In this document: one piece after another, positions 1-11,155 of the stretch
How the letters are laid out: each line of letters begins with the position of its first letter
Numbering within the stretch: the first letter of the stretch is position 1
Source: Piscinibacter sp.
GTDB lineage: Bacteria; Pseudomonadota; Gammaproteobacteria; Burkholderiales; Burkholderiaceae_C
Assembly (NCBI GenBank): GCA_019635485.1
Contig: JAHBZL010000026.1
Coordinates: 1 to 64,000, forward strand
DNA: 64,000 nt
Reading direction: 5' to 3'
Notes under the pieces: generated by a model
The model's database searches: none
Told to the model about the DNA's origin: nothing
The model's input: only the letters and a program-made list of their open reading frames with translations
Position numbers and translations under genes: made by a program

Positions 1-303
1 ACCTCGCTGGCGCGCGCGATCGAAGGCTTCCGCCTCGGCGACACGCCGCCGCTGCACACCGCCCCGGCGGTGCTGCCGAAGGCGGCGGCCGCACCGGCCA
101 AGCCCGTCGTCGCCCGCAAGGCGCCGATCACGCCCGCCGAGAAGGCGTCCGAGAAGCCGGCCGGCAAGCCCGCCGAAAAGCGCCCCCCTGCGCCGACGAG
201 CTCGGTCGCTGCGGTGACGCCGCCCAAGGCGCCCGCGGCCGAACCGGCGCCGGCGCTCGTCAAGTCCGGCGCGCCGGCCGACGACGAGTGGGAAACCTTC
301 TGA
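1..303 (+). CDS. Methyl-accepting chemotaxis protein, C-terminal end (partial)
   Basis: This is the 3' end of a gene that begins before the window; the frame is open from base 1 to the TGA at 301-303. The first residues (TSLARAIEGFRLG) resemble the end of a chemoreceptor signalling helix. A linker of about 70 residues rich in Pro, Ala and Lys follows, and the protein ends in DDEWETF. The terminal EWETF fits the CheR/CheB-docking pentapeptide (NWETF type) that chemoreceptors carry on a flexible tether. The call rests on that tail only, since the ligand-binding and HAMP parts are outside the window. A reading frame opening at GTG 70 is only part of this larger gene. Confidence 0.8.
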   Translation, partial: TSLARAIEGFRLGDTPPLHTAPAVLPKAAAAPAKPVVARKAPITPAEKASEKPAGKPAEKRPPAPTSSVAAVTPPKAPAAEPAPALVKSGAPADDEWETF

Positions 304-328
304 GCCGAAGCCGGCCCGGCTGAACGGT

Positions 329-352
329 CGGCGGCGCCTGCGGGCGCCGCCG
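329..352. terminator. Hairpin between convergent genes (terminator-like)
   Basis: A perfect 10-bp stem (329-338 with 343-352) closes a 4-base TGCG loop. It sits in the 51-bp gap between the chemoreceptor stop and the stop of the convergent ABC permease. There is no T-run on either side, so it is only a terminator-like structure that could serve both transcripts. Confidence 0.45.
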
Positions 353-354
353 CT

Positions 355-2910
355 TCATTCGGCCGCGCGCCGCAGCGTCTCGACGACCGGCCGGCGCAGC
401 ACCTCGCGCAGCCCCCACCAGCCGGCGCCGAGCGCCAGCAGCGCACCGGCCACTCCGCCGGCCAGCGGCACCCAGGGCGACGGGTTCCAGGCGAACTCGA
501 ACGCGAAGCGAGCCAGCGACCAGCCGACCGCGATGGCCGCGAACGAGGCCAGCAACCCGGCCAGCGCCCCCACGCCCAGCAGTTCGACGCGCTGCACCTG
601 CGCGAGCAGCCGGCTGCCGGCGCCCATCGCGCGCATCACCGCGAACTCGCGCGCGCGCGCCTCGCGCGTGGCCGTGACGGCCGCGAACAGCACCACCAGC
701 CCGGCGGCGAGCGTGAAGCCGAACAGGAACTCGACCGCGCGGATCACCTGGTCCAGCACCCGCTGCACCTGCGCGATCTGGGTCGACACGTCGATCGCGG
801 TGATGTTCGGGAAGTCGCGCGCCAGCGCGTTGTCGAACGCCGCGCTGCTGCCGTTCTCGCCCGGCGCGCGGAACGCCGCGATGTAGGTGGCCGGCAGGTC
901 CGCCAGCGTCGCGGTCGGGAACATCACGAAGAAGTTGACCCGCATCGAGCTCCAGTCGACCTTGCGCAGGCTGGTGATGCGGCCCTCGACCTCGCTGCCG
1001 GCGATGTCGAAGCGCAGCCGGTCGCCCAGCCCGACGCCCAGCGTCTGCGCGAGCCCTTCCTCGACGCTCAGCGCGTCGGGCTCGTCGGCCACCCAGCGCC
1101 CGCCGGCCAGTTCGTTGTGCGGCGGCAGCGTGCTCGCGTGGCTGAGGTTGAACTCGCGGTCGACGAGGCGCTTCGCGCGTTCCTCGCTCATGTCCTCGGG
1201 CCGCACCGCGCGGCCGTTGATCGCGACCAGCCGGCCACGGATCATCGGGTACCAGTCGTAGCGCCCGACGCCGGCGGCCTGCAGGCGCGCGCGAAACGCC
1301 TCGCCCTGCTCCGGCTGCACGTTGATGACGAAGCGGTTCGGCGCGTCCGGCGGCGTCGCCGCGCGCCAGCTGGCGATCAGGTCGGTGCGCAGCAACACCA
1401 GCAGCACCAGTGCCAGCAGGCCGACCGACAGCGCGGAGACCTGCAGCACCGCGAAGGCCGGGCGCGCGGCGATCTGGCGCGTGGCCAGCACCAGCCAGCG
1501 CGGCGCCCGCGATTCCGGCACGGCGCGCCGCAGCAGCCGCACCGCGAGGTAGGACAGCAGTGCGAACAGGGCCACCGCGGCCGCGAAGCCGCCCACCGCG
1601 ATCAGCCCCAGCTTGAGGTCGCTCGCCACCGCCAGCAGCAGCGCGACGAAACCCGCCGTGCCCGCGGCCAGCACGGAGAGCGACGCGGGCTTGAGCGCAC
1701 CGACGTCACGCCGGATCACGCGCAGCGGCGGCACCTGCGCCAGTTGCAGCACTGGCGGCAGGCCGAAGGCCAGCAGCAGCGTCATGCCCACCCCGAGACC
1801 GAACAGCGCCGGCCAGGCGCCGGCCGGCGGCAGCGCGCCGTCAACCAGCCCGGCCAGCAGCCAGACGAACACATGGTGCACCGCGAAGCCGAGCCCCACG
1901 CCGGCCAGGCTGGCCAGCAGCCCGACGCCGCCGAACTCGAGGAAAAACTGCCAGGCGATGCGGCGCTGCGACTGGCCCAGCACACGCAGCATCGCGCAGT
2001 CGTCCAGATGCCGGTCGGCGAAGTCGCGCGCCGCGATGCCGACCGCGACCGCCGCGAGCAGCGCCGCCAGCAGCGCGACGAGGTTCAGGAACTTCTCCGC
2101 CCGGTCCAGCGTCTGGCGCATCTCCGGCCGGCCGCCGGCCAGCGACTCGACGCGCAGGCCGCGCAGGTCGCGCGCCTTCAGCTCCGCCTCGGCCCAGGCG
2201 GTGAACTGACGCACCGGCGCGTCGCCGTTGTCTCGCGAGGCCACCGCGAGGCGGTAGGTCACGCGGCTGGCCGGCTGGATCAGCCCGGTGGCGGCCAGGT
2301 CGGCTTCGTTGAAGAGCACGCGCGGCGCGAAGCCGAGGAAGCCGGCCCCGCGGTCGGGCTCGATCACGATCGTGCGGGTGATCTTCAGCCCGGTGTCGCC
2401 GAGCAGCAGCGTGTCGCCCAGCTCGAGCTTCAGCGCCGCGAGCAGCGCCGGGTCGACCCAGGCCGTGCCCGGCTCGGGCGCACCGGCCAGATCAACGTCC
2501 GGCGTGCCCGGCGCACCCGCCAGGCGCAGCCGGCCGCGCAGCGGGTAGGCCGCGCTGACCGCCTTGGCGGTGACCAGGCGCGTGGCGCCGCCGCGCTCAT
2601 CGCTGGCCCGGCCCATGCTCGGGAAGGTGGTCGTCGTCGCGGTGGCCAGCCCGAGTTCGGCCGCCTTGGCGGCGAACGCGGCCGGCGCCGGGTGATCGCT
2701 CGCGACCACCGCATCCCCGCCGAGCAGCTGGCGGGCATCGCGCGACAGGCCGGTGTTGATGCGGTCGGCGAAGAAGCCGACCGCCGTCAGCGCGGCCACC
2801 GCGAGCATCACCGCGGCGATCAGCAGGTTCAGCTCGCCGGCACGCAGGTCGCGCAGGGCCTGCGTGGCCGACTGGCGCAGCAGCGAGGCAGTGGAACGTT
2901 CGGTCGGCAT
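355..2910 (-). CDS. ABC transporter permease, FtsX/MacB-like (YbbP type)
   Basis: An inner-membrane permease of about 851 aa with the layout of the YbbP/FtsX-like family: an N-terminal membrane anchor (LLIAAVMLAVAALTAVGFF), a large periplasmic domain, a block of three hydrophobic segments around the middle, a further central hydrophobic region, a second periplasmic domain and a C-terminal set of segments. Family members pair with a YbbA-type ATPase and are thought to move lipophilic substrates or lipoproteins; no ATPase gene is adjacent here. The ATG at 2910 is chosen over an upstream TTG at 2958 because the extra residues are low-complexity Pro/Gly and overlap intergenic repeats. The substrate cannot be told from sequence. 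Confidence 0.85.
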   Translation of the reverse strand: MPTERSTASLLRQSATQALRDLRAGELNLLIAAVMLAVAALTAVGFFADRINTGLSRDARQLLGGDAVVASDHPAPAAFAAKAAELGLATATTTTFPSMGRASDERGGATRLVTAKAVSAAYPLRGRLRLAGAPGTPDVDLAGAPEPGTAWVDPALLAALKLELGDTLLLGDTGLKITRTIVIEPDRGAGFLGFAPRVLFNEADLAATGLIQPASRVTYRLAVASRDNGDAPVRQFTAWAEAELKARDLRGLRVESLAGGRPEMRQTLDRAEKFLNLVALLAALLAAVAVGIAARDFADRHLDDCAMLRVLGQSQRRIAWQFFLEFGGVGLLASLAGVGLGFAVHHVFVWLLAGLVDGALPPAGAWPALFGLGVGMTLLLAFGLPPVLQLAQVPPLRVIRRDVGALKPASLSVLAAGTAGFVALLLAVASDLKLGLIAVGGFAAAVALFALLSYLAVRLLRRAVPESRAPRWLVLATRQIAARPAFAVLQVSALSVGLLALVLLVLLRTDLIASWRAATPPDAPNRFVINVQPEQGEAFRARLQAAGVGRYDWYPMIRGRLVAINGRAVRPEDMSEERAKRLVDREFNLSHASTLPPHNELAGGRWVADEPDALSVEEGLAQTLGVGLGDRLRFDIAGSEVEGRITSLRKVDWSSMRVNFFVMFPTATLADLPATYIAAFRAPGENGSSAAFDNALARDFPNITAIDVSTQIAQVQRVLDQVIRAVEFLFGFTLAAGLVVLFAAVTATREARAREFAVMRAMGAGSRLLAQVQRVELLGVGALAGLLASFAAIAVGWSLARFAFEFAWNPSPWVPLAGGVAGALLALGAGWWGLREVLRRPVVETLRRAAE

Positions 2911-2968
2911 CGGCTCGGGCCCGGGTCCGGAAGGGAGCGACTGTGCCACGGCCGGCAAAGACCCCGCG

Positions 2969-3004
2969 GCGCCCGGGTCGGCGCCCGGGTCGTCGCCCGG
3001 GGGC
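2969..3004. repeat. Short 12-bp tandem repeat
   Basis: GCGCCCGGGTCG occurs twice in a row (2969-2980, 2981-2992), followed by a degenerate third unit to 3004. It lies in the 176-bp divergent gap between the FtsX-like permease and the LigB-type dioxygenase. No function is evident; it may be simple slippage. Confidence 0.5.
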
Positions 3005-3086
3005 GCCGGATCGCCGCACAGACGGCCTGAATGCTGCGTGCAAGGCCGGTGAGCAACGCAGCGGCGGCCGGGTGCTCCAATGACGC

Positions 3087-3941
3087 ATGGACCGCCTTCT
3101 GCCTTCGATCTTCCTCTCCCACGGCTCGCCGATGACCGCGCTCGAGCCCGGCGCGGCCGGCGCCTTCATGAGCGACCTGGGCCCGGCGCTGGACGCCGAG
3201 TTCGGCCGGCCGAAGGCCATCGTGGTCATCTCCGCGCACACCGCGATGCGCGCCCCGGTGCTGCTGGCCGCGCCGCGCCACGAGGCGGTGTACGACTTCG
3301 GCGGCTTCGACCCGCGCCTGAACACGCTGCGCTACGACGCGCCCGGCGCCCCCGCGCTGGCGCAGCGCGTGGCCGGCCTGCTGAACGAGGCCGGTCTGCC
3401 GGTGCACACACTGGCCGAAGGCGGCCTCGACCACGGCATCTGGACGCCGTTGCGCTACCTCTATCCCGACGCGGACCTGCCGGTGCTGCCGCTGGCCTAC
3501 GTGCCGAACTGGACCCCGGCCCAGCAGTTCGCGCTCGGCGCCGCGCTCGCGCCGCTGCGCGCCGAGGGCGTGCTGGTGCTCGGCAGCGGCAGCATCACGC
3601 ACAACCTGCGGCGCGTGTTCGCCGACGGCCTGCGCGGCCCGGTCGACAAGCCCGAGATCCCCGAGAGCGCGGCATTCCGCGGCTGGATGCTGGACCGCTC
3701 GCAGGCCCGCGACTGGGAGGCGCTGCTCGACTACCGGCGACGCGCGCCGCATGCGGTGGACATGCATCCGACCGACGAGCACCTGCTGCCCTGGTACGTG
3801 GCCGCCGGCGCCGGCGGGGCCGAGGCCGTGCCGCAGCGCCTGCACGACAGCGTCACCTACGGCTGCCTCGGCATGGACGCCTATGCGTTCGGCGCCGAGG
3901 CCGGTGCGCTGGCCCAGCGCCTGACGGCCGCCGCCAGCTGA
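3087..3941 (+). CDS. LigB-family extradiol dioxygenase (4,5-DOPA dioxygenase-like)
   Basis: The 284-aa product matches the class III extradiol dioxygenase family (LigB superfamily) represented by E. coli YgiD and plant DOPA dioxygenases. Visible motifs are FLSHGSPM near the N-terminus, the VVISAHT segment, the [13 protein letters not shown] block with a metal-ligand-type His, the [10 protein letters not shown] segment and [10 protein letters not shown] near the C-terminus. Members open catechol rings with a non-haem metal; in YgiD the substrate is L-DOPA. The natural substrate here is unknown. The gene stands alone and its last 61 bp overlap the convergent histidine kinase gene. Confidence 0.88.
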   Translation: MDRLLPSIFLSHGSPMTALEPGAAGAFMSDLGPALDAEFGRPKAIVVISAHTAMRAPVLLAAPRHEAVYDFGGFDPRLNTLRYDAPGAPALAQRVAGLLNEAGLPVHTLAEGGLDHGIWTPLRYLYPDADLPVLPLAYVPNWTPAQQFALGAALAPLRAEGVLVLGSGSITHNLRRVFADGLRGPVDKPEIPESAAFRGWMLDRSQARDWEALLDYRRRAPHAVDMHPTDEHLLPWYVAAGAGGAEAVPQRLHDSVTYGCLGMDAYAFGAEAGALAQRLTAAAS

Positions 3942-5740
3942 CCCTTGCCGACCGGCTTGGTCAGGTAGTCGTCCATGCCGGCCGCGAGGCAGCGCTCGCG
4001 GTCGCCCGCGAGCGCGTCCGCCGTCAGCGCGACGATCGGCGTGTGCGCACCGGAGGCCTGCTCGCGCACCCGGATGCGGCGCGTCGCCTCGAAACCGTCC
4101 ACGCCGGGCATGTGGCAGTCCATGAACACCAGGTCGTAGCGCACGCGCTCGGTGGCCACGCAGGCCTCTTCCCCGTTGCCGACCACCACCACCTGGCAGC
4201 CGAGCCCGCGCAGCATCTCCTCGACCACCATGCGGTTGACGAGGTCGTCCTCGGCCAGCAGCACGCAGGCATGCAGTGTCGCGAGCTCGCCGAGCGCCGA
4301 GGTCGTCGGCGGGTCATCGTCGCCGCATCGGGCGAGTTCGACCTCGGCCCAGAACTCCGAGCCTTCGCCCAATCGGCTGCGCACGCCGACTTCGCCGTCC
4401 ATCAGCGTCGCGATCTCGCGCACGATCGCCAGGCCCAGGCCGCTGCCGCCGTGGCGCCGCGTGCTCGAGTTGTCGGCCTGCATGAAGGCGTCGAACACCG
4501 AATCGATCTTGTCCTCGGCGATGCCGATGCCGGTGTCGCGCACCGCGAGGCGCACGCGCAGCCCGTCGCTGCGCAGCGCGACGCAGTCGAGCTCGACCGC
4601 GACGTTGCCGCGCTCGGTGAACTTGACCGCGTTGTGCAGCAGGTTCATCAGCAGCTGGCGCAGGCGCAGCGGGTCGGCCTGCACGCGCAGCGGCAGGCTG
4701 TCGTCGATGCGGCAGCTCAGCGTCAGCGGCTTGTCGCGCCCGATCGCCGCCATCAGGTCGACCGCTTCCGCAACCAGCGCACGCAGGTCCACCGGCGCCG
4801 GATGCAGCACCAGCTTGCCGGCCTCGATGCGCGACAGGTCCAGCACGTCGTCGATCAGCGCCAGCAGCGCCGTGCCCGAGTGCTGCGCCGTGCGCGCGTA
4901 CTTGCGCTGCTGCGACGACAGCGGCGTGTCCAGCAGCAGCGCGGTCGTGCCCAGGATGCCGTTCATCGGCGTGCGGATCTCGTGGCTGATCATGGCCAGG
5001 AACTGCGACTTCGCGAGGCTGGCCTGCTCGGCCGCGCGGCGCGCCTGCTCCAGCTCGTGCGCCTGGGCCTCGAGCGCGCGGGTCTTCTGCTCCAGGCTGG
5101 CCACCAGCGCGCGCGCCGTGCCGACCGCGCGCCGCGTGCGGTTGCGCAGCCGCTCGGCCACCAGGCCGGTGAACGCGAGGTAGGTGCCCAGCAGGTACAT
5201 CGTCACCGCAATCACGCCGCGTTCGGCCCATTGCGCGCCGGCGGGCGAGAAGGCGCTGAGCCAGGCGCCGTAGCCGAGGTAGGCCAGCAGCACCACCTGG
5301 TTGAACCAGAGCGCGCGGCGCAATCCGACGTTGGCCTGGTCGGCCACGCGCACGAGCAGGAAGTACCCGAAATACAGGCCGCCGGCCTCGAAGTGATGCA
5401 GGTTGACCAGCCAGAGCAGCAGGTCGAGATGGAACAGCAGCAGGCTCGTGTCCAGGCGCCGCTGGCGGCCATGCGCCCACCAGGAGACGGCCCAGGCGGC
5501 GGCGGCATAGGACAGGTTCAGCGCCACCAGCAGGCCCAGCGGGGGCTGCGGCTGCACGTCGTGCAGGCGCTGCGCCTGCACGGCCGCCATCAGGCTCAGG
5601 ACGACGAACCCGCCGGCGCGAATCGTCGGGATCTGCAGCGTGTGCACACGCCGCGCACTCGCCGCCTTGCGCTGGGCGAGGCGCTCGGCGTCGAGGGTGA
5701 ACTCCACATCGATGTCGGACGGCGGCTGACTGCTTTCCAC
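3881..5740 (-). CDS. Hybrid sensor histidine kinase / response regulator
   Basis: A 619-aa protein with about six membrane segments between residues 42 and 195, a coiled-coil linker (about 210-245), a HisKA domain with the phospho-acceptor His253 ([11 protein letters not shown]), a HATPase domain (N-box around Asn370, DTGIG around 402, GGSGLGLAI around 431) and a C-terminal receiver with Asp541 (VFMDCHMPG) and Lys595. No separate response regulator lies nearby. The start is GTG 5740 with GGGAGAGG just upstream; the open frame continues further but enters the preceding gene. The stop of the BMP-type binding-protein gene is only 41 bp upstream on the same strand, which suggests co-transcription and perhaps that the binding protein presents a ligand to this kinase (inference). 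Confidence 0.9.
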   Translation of the reverse strand: MESSQPPSDIDVEFTLDAERLAQRKAASARRVHTLQIPTIRAGGFVVLSLMAAVQAQRLHDVQPQPPLGLLVALNLSYAAAAWAVSWWAHGRQRRLDTSLLLFHLDLLLWLVNLHHFEAGGLYFGYFLLVRVADQANVGLRRALWFNQVVLLAYLGYGAWLSAFSPAGAQWAERGVIAVTMYLLGTYLAFTGLVAERLRNRTRRAVGTARALVASLEQKTRALEAQAHELEQARRAAEQASLAKSQFLAMISHEIRTPMNGILGTTALLLDTPLSSQQRKYARTAQHSGTALLALIDDVLDLSRIEAGKLVLHPAPVDLRALVAEAVDLMAAIGRDKPLTLSCRIDDSLPLRVQADPLRLRQLLMNLLHNAVKFTERGNVAVELDCVALRSDGLRVRLAVRDTGIGIAEDKIDSVFDAFMQADNSSTRRHGGSGLGLAIVREIATLMDGEVGVRSRLGEGSEFWAEVELARCGDDDPPTTSALGELATLHACVLLAEDDLVNRMVVEEMLRGLGCQVVVVGNGEEACVATERVRYDLVFMDCHMPGVDGFEATRRIRVREQASGAHTPIVALTADALAGDRERCLAAGMDDYLTKPVGKGQLAAAVRRWASAPASAPNA

Positions 5741-5781
5741 GTCCTCTCCCTGCGTGGGGCATTCTCCGCTGCGGGCCGCCG

Positions 5782-6864
5782 CTAGGGCAACTGGCCGACC
5801 ACCCCCAGAACGAACCAGTTCATCGTGGCCAGCGCCGTGTCGTCGAGACGCCCCTGCGCCAGGCGCACGCGGCCCTGCTGGTCGGTCAGCGGCGCGGCGA
5901 AGGGCTGCAGCCGCCCGGCGACGACCTCGGCGCGCCGGCGTCCGAGCTCTGCCCTCAGCGCAGGGGACAGGGACGGATCGATGCCCTCCAGCCGCACGAA
6001 GCCCTCCTGCATGCTGCCCCACACGGGCTGTGCGCTCCAGCGACCGTCCAGCACGGCCTGCGCGACCTGCGTGTAGAACCCGCCCCAGTGGTGCGTCACC
6101 GCCGCCAGCTGCGCCTCCGGCGCATAGCGGCGCATGTCGCTCTGGTAGGCGATCACGCGCACGCCCTTGTCCTTGAAGGCCGCCTGCGCGGCCTGCGGCA
6201 CCGCGGGCGACCCGCTGTGATTGGTCAGCACGTCGGCCCCCTGGTTGATCAGCGCCTGCGCGGCCTCGCGCTCGCGCGCCGGGTCGAACCAGGTGTTCAG
6301 CCACAGCACGCGCACTTCGGCCTTCGGGTTCGCCGCCCGCATGCCGAGCGCAAAGGCGTTGATGCCCTGCACCACCTCCGGCACCGGGAAGCCGGCCACG
6401 TAGCCGGCGACGCCGCTGCGGCTCGCCTGGCCGGCGAGCCAGCCGGCCAGGTAGCGGGCCTCGTAGTAGCGCGCGTTGTAGGTGCTCAGGTTGGCGGCGG
6501 TCTTGTAGCCGCCGGCGTGTTCGAACTTCACCTGTGGGAAATCGGCCGCCACGCGAAGCGCCGGCTCGAGGTAGCCGAAGCTGGTCGCGAAGATCAGCCC
6601 GCAGCCCTGGCGGGCCAGGTCGCGCATCACGCGCTCGGCGTCCGGGCCCTCCGGCACCGATTCGACGGCAATGGTCTGCACCCGCGGACCGAGCGCGCGT
6701 TCGAGCGCGCGCCGACCCTGGTCGTGCTGGAAGCTCCAGCCGGCTTCGCCGACCGGGCTGACGTAGACGAAGCCGACCTTCAGCGGTGCGGGGGCGGCGG
6801 GCGCCGGGGGGGCGAGGATCGCGGCCAGCGCGAGCGCGCTGGCGCGGACGAGGTTTTGCAGCAT
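5782..6864 (-). CDS. BMP-family periplasmic substrate-binding protein
   Basis: A 360-aa basic membrane protein (Bmp/Med/PnrA) family protein. It has a signal peptide (hydrophobic residues 5-25), then [20 protein letters not shown], the classic start of this fold, then a [15 protein letters not shown] block and a [10 protein letters not shown] segment. Family members bind purine nucleosides or related compounds. It is a second paralogue of the BMP protein at 11156-12320, but no permease or ATPase is attached. Its only same-strand partner is the hybrid histidine kinase downstream, so it may be a sensory binding protein rather than a transport component. Confidence 0.9.
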   Translation of the reverse strand: MLQNLVRASALALAAILAPPAPAAPAPLKVGFVYVSPVGEAGWSFQHDQGRRALERALGPRVQTIAVESVPEGPDAERVMRDLARQGCGLIFATSFGYLEPALRVAADFPQVKFEHAGGYKTAANLSTYNARYYEARYLAGWLAGQASRSGVAGYVAGFPVPEVVQGINAFALGMRAANPKAEVRVLWLNTWFDPAREREAAQALINQGADVLTNHSGSPAVPQAAQAAFKDKGVRVIAYQSDMRRYAPEAQLAAVTHHWGGFYTQVAQAVLDGRWSAQPVWGSMQEGFVRLEGIDPSLSPALRAELGRRRAEVVAGRLQPFAAPLTDQQGRVRLAQGRLDDTALATMNWFVLGVVGQLP

Positions 6865-6937
6865 GGTGTTCCTCTACATGGCTCCGTTGGGGGACGACGC
6901 GCCGGCCGGGAGCACGGCCGACGCGCGGGCGATTGTC

Positions 6938-7858
6938 TCAGCGCGGCGGCGGCGCGCCGGCCAGCCAGTCGGCGTAGAAGTCGACGAAGGCGCGCACCTT
7001 GGCCGGCACGTGGCGACCGGGCGGCCAGACCGCGTGCACGCCGCCCGCCGGCAACGCCCAGTCCGGCAGCAGGCGCACCAGCGTGCGGGCACGCACGCCG
7101 GCCTCGGCATTGAACTGGTCCATGACGCTGACTCCCGCGCCGGCCTCGACCAGTGCGCGCAGCGGCGCGGCGGCATCGGTTCGCAGCCGGCTCGTCATGC
7201 GCACCTCGCAGCGTTCACCGCGGGCGGAGACGAAGGTCCAGGTCAGCGGGCGGCGCAGCAGGCTCAGGGCGACCCAGTCGTGCTGCGCCAGTTCCTCGGG
7301 GTGGCGCGGCGTGCCGGCGCGCTTCAGGTAGGCCGGGCTCGCGACGAGCTGCTGCTCGAAGTCGGCCAGCCGCGTCGCGCGCAGCGACGAATCGCGCAGC
7401 CAGCCGAGGCGGATCGCCACGTCGACGCCTTCGGCGACGAGGTCGACGACACGGTCGCTGCTGCGCAGTTCGATCTGCAGCGCCGGGTGGCGGGTACCGA
7501 ACGCGGCCAGGGCGCGGGCCAGGCCGTGGGCGGCATGGTCGGCGGTCGTCGCAACCCGCAGGCTGCCGCTCAGCGCGGCGCCGCGCGGGCGGCCGAACGA
7601 GGCCAGGGCGGCCTCGACGCGACGCAGCGGTTCCAGGCCATCCTGCAGCAGCGCGGCGCCGGCCTCGGTCAACGTCGTGCGGCGAGTGGTGCGGACGAAC
7701 AGCCCGGCGCCCAACTGCGCCTCCAGACGCGCAACGTCGAGGCTGACCCGCGCCTTGCTGACGCCCAGGCGCTCGGCCGCCGCGGTGAAGCCGCCGGCCT
7801 CGGCCACGGCCGCGACGCTGCGCAAGGCGTTCAGGTCGATGGTGGAACGGCCTGCCAT
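6938..7858 (-). CDS. LysR-family transcriptional regulator
   Basis: A 306-aa regulator with an N-terminal winged helix-turn-helix (LNALRSVAAVAEAGGFTAAA, then LGVSKARVSLDVARLE) and a substrate-binding-type effector domain containing LRVATTADHA. The start is ATG 7858, giving the usual LysR N-terminus; upstream in-frame codons would add non-homologous residues. It is divergent from the oxidoreductase at 7970 with a 111-bp gap holding AT-richer sequence and short inverted repeats (for example around ATCGATCGG), the usual place for LysR binding. It probably controls that gene and itself. Confidence 0.9.
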   Translation of the reverse strand: MAGRSTIDLNALRSVAAVAEAGGFTAAAERLGVSKARVSLDVARLEAQLGAGLFVRTTRRTTLTEAGAALLQDGLEPLRRVEAALASFGRPRGAALSGSLRVATTADHAAHGLARALAAFGTRHPALQIELRSSDRVVDLVAEGVDVAIRLGWLRDSSLRATRLADFEQQLVASPAYLKRAGTPRHPEELAQHDWVALSLLRRPLTWTFVSARGERCEVRMTSRLRTDAAAPLRALVEAGAGVSVMDQFNAEAGVRARTLVRLLPDWALPAGGVHAVWPPGRHVPAKVRAFVDFYADWLAGAPPPR

Positions 7859-7969
7859 GCGTGGATTGTCATCGATTCGACGACAGTCATTTTCCATTCG
7901 GCTCGTTGATCGGTTCAATCGATCGGCCGAACATCCTGCCCGTCGAATCACTTCCACTCGAGGCATTCC

Positions 7970-8608
7970 ATGAACATCGCCCTGATCGGCGCCAGCGGCT
8001 TCATCGGCTCGGCGCTGCTGAACGAAGCACTGCAACGCGGCCACCAGGTCACCGCGCTCGTCATCAACCCCGCGCGGCTCGAGGACCGCCCGGGCCTGAG
8101 CGTCGAGCGGATCGACGTGAACGACACCGCGGCACTGGCCGCACTGCTGCGTGGTCGCGACGCGGTGTTGAGTGCCTTCAGCGGCCACGCGCAGTCGGAC
8201 GTGCGCGGCTACTACGTCGCCGGCATGCGCTCGATCGTCGCCGCCGCCAAGCAGGCGGCCGTGCCGCGCCTGCTGGTCGTCGGCGGCGCGGCCAGCCTCG
8301 AGGTCGCACCCGGCCGGATCCTGCTCGACACGCCGGAATTCCCGGCGCAGTGGCACGGCACCGCCGCCGGCGCACGCGACGCGCTGCTGATGCTGCGCGA
8401 CGAGCCGACGCTGGACTGGACCATGCTGAGCCCGTCGGCGCACCTCGAGCCGGGACCGCGCACCGGTCGCTTCCGCCTCGGTGGCGACCAGTTGCTCGTC
8501 GACGCCGACGGCAAGAGCCACATCTCGGTCGCCGACTACGCGGTCGCGATGCTGGACGAGCTGGAGCGCCCCGCCCATTCGCGGCGCCGATTCACGGTCG
8601 GCTACTGA
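7970..8608 (+). CDS. NAD(P)-binding oxidoreductase (atypical SDR / YwnB-like)
   Basis: A 212-aa Rossmann-fold protein starting MNIALIGASGFIGSALL, with the GASGFIG dinucleotide-binding loop at residues 7-13. It is short, like the NAD(P)H-binding atypical SDR group (YwnB, NmrA-like), and carries the typical TMLSPSAHLEPG segment and a C-terminal ISVADYAVAMLDELE. No catalytic Tyr-x3-Lys pair is seen at the usual place. The reaction is not known; such genes paired with LysR regulators often respond to electrophile or redox stress. ATG 7970 follows a divergent promoter region. Confidence 0.85.
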   Translation: MNIALIGASGFIGSALLNEALQRGHQVTALVINPARLEDRPGLSVERIDVNDTAALAALLRGRDAVLSAFSGHAQSDVRGYYVAGMRSIVAAAKQAAVPRLLVVGGAASLEVAPGRILLDTPEFPAQWHGTAAGARDALLMLRDEPTLDWTMLSPSAHLEPGPRTGRFRLGGDQLLVDADGKSHISVADYAVAMLDELERPAHSRRRFTVGY

Positions 8609-8639
8609 GCGCGTGTCCCCGCCGGCGTCTGCAGTATTT

Positions 8640-8658
8640 GCGAATGATTCTCATTTGC
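8640..8658 (+). promoter_or_regulatory. Fur box
   Basis: GCGAATGATTCTCATTTGC agrees with the 19-bp Fur consensus at 13 of 19 positions, including all of the AATGAT and TCATT cores, and is a near-perfect palindrome. It lies 38 bp upstream of the ATG at 8697, so iron-dependent repression of that gene by Fur is likely. Confidence 0.8.
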
Positions 8659-8696
8659 AGCAGAATCGGCTCCGTCCCGAACCGACGGAGAAGCGA

Positions 8697-9023
8697 ATGC
8701 ACCGTGCGACCCCCGCCCTGGGCGACGAACACGAACTGCCGGCCAGCGAGGCGGTGCTCGCCGCCACGCTGGCGCTGATGACCGGCTACAGCCAGGCCCT
8801 GCAGGCCGACCTGCATCCGCAGCAGCGGGTGCTGATGGGCGCCAAGATCGGCCGCAACCTCGAGTTGCTGGCCGATCACCCGGCACTAAGCGACGGCTTC
8901 CAGCGCATCGCGTTGGGCCTGCTGGCCCGCTGGCGGCTGATGAGCCACTGCACGTGCCAGGCCGAACCGGCCTGCGACGCGCCGCCGGTCGCCGCCTGCG
9001 CCGCGCCGAGCCGGCTGCAGTGA
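8697..9023 (+). CDS. Small unknown protein under Fur control
   Basis: A 108-aa protein that I do not recognise. The ATG at 8697 follows an ACGGAG ribosome site, with a Fur box 38 bp upstream. The body is predicted helical (LPASEAVLAATLALMTGYSQ, then VLMGAKIGRNLELLADHP). The C-terminal tail carries four cysteines (HCTCQAEPAC and AAC), which could bind metal or form disulfides. There is no signal peptide or membrane segment. It is a single gene between an oxidoreductase and the convergent deaminase. Expression under iron starvation is inferred from the Fur box; the function is unknown. Confidence 0.75.
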   Translation: MHRATPALGDEHELPASEAVLAATLALMTGYSQALQADLHPQQRVLMGAKIGRNLELLADHPALSDGFQRIALGLLARWRLMSHCTCQAEPACDAPPVAACAAPSRLQ

Positions 9024-9044
9024 GCCAGGCTTCGCGAGGAAGGT

Positions 9045-11130
<2,086 letters not shown>

Positions 11131-11155
11131 GGCCGGGCCGCGGCGGCCGCGGGCT

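Noticed and set aside
3080-5785. 901-aa plus-strand open frame across the dioxygenase and histidine kinase
   Set aside because: It spans two convergent, well-recognised genes in a wrong frame and has shadow-like composition.
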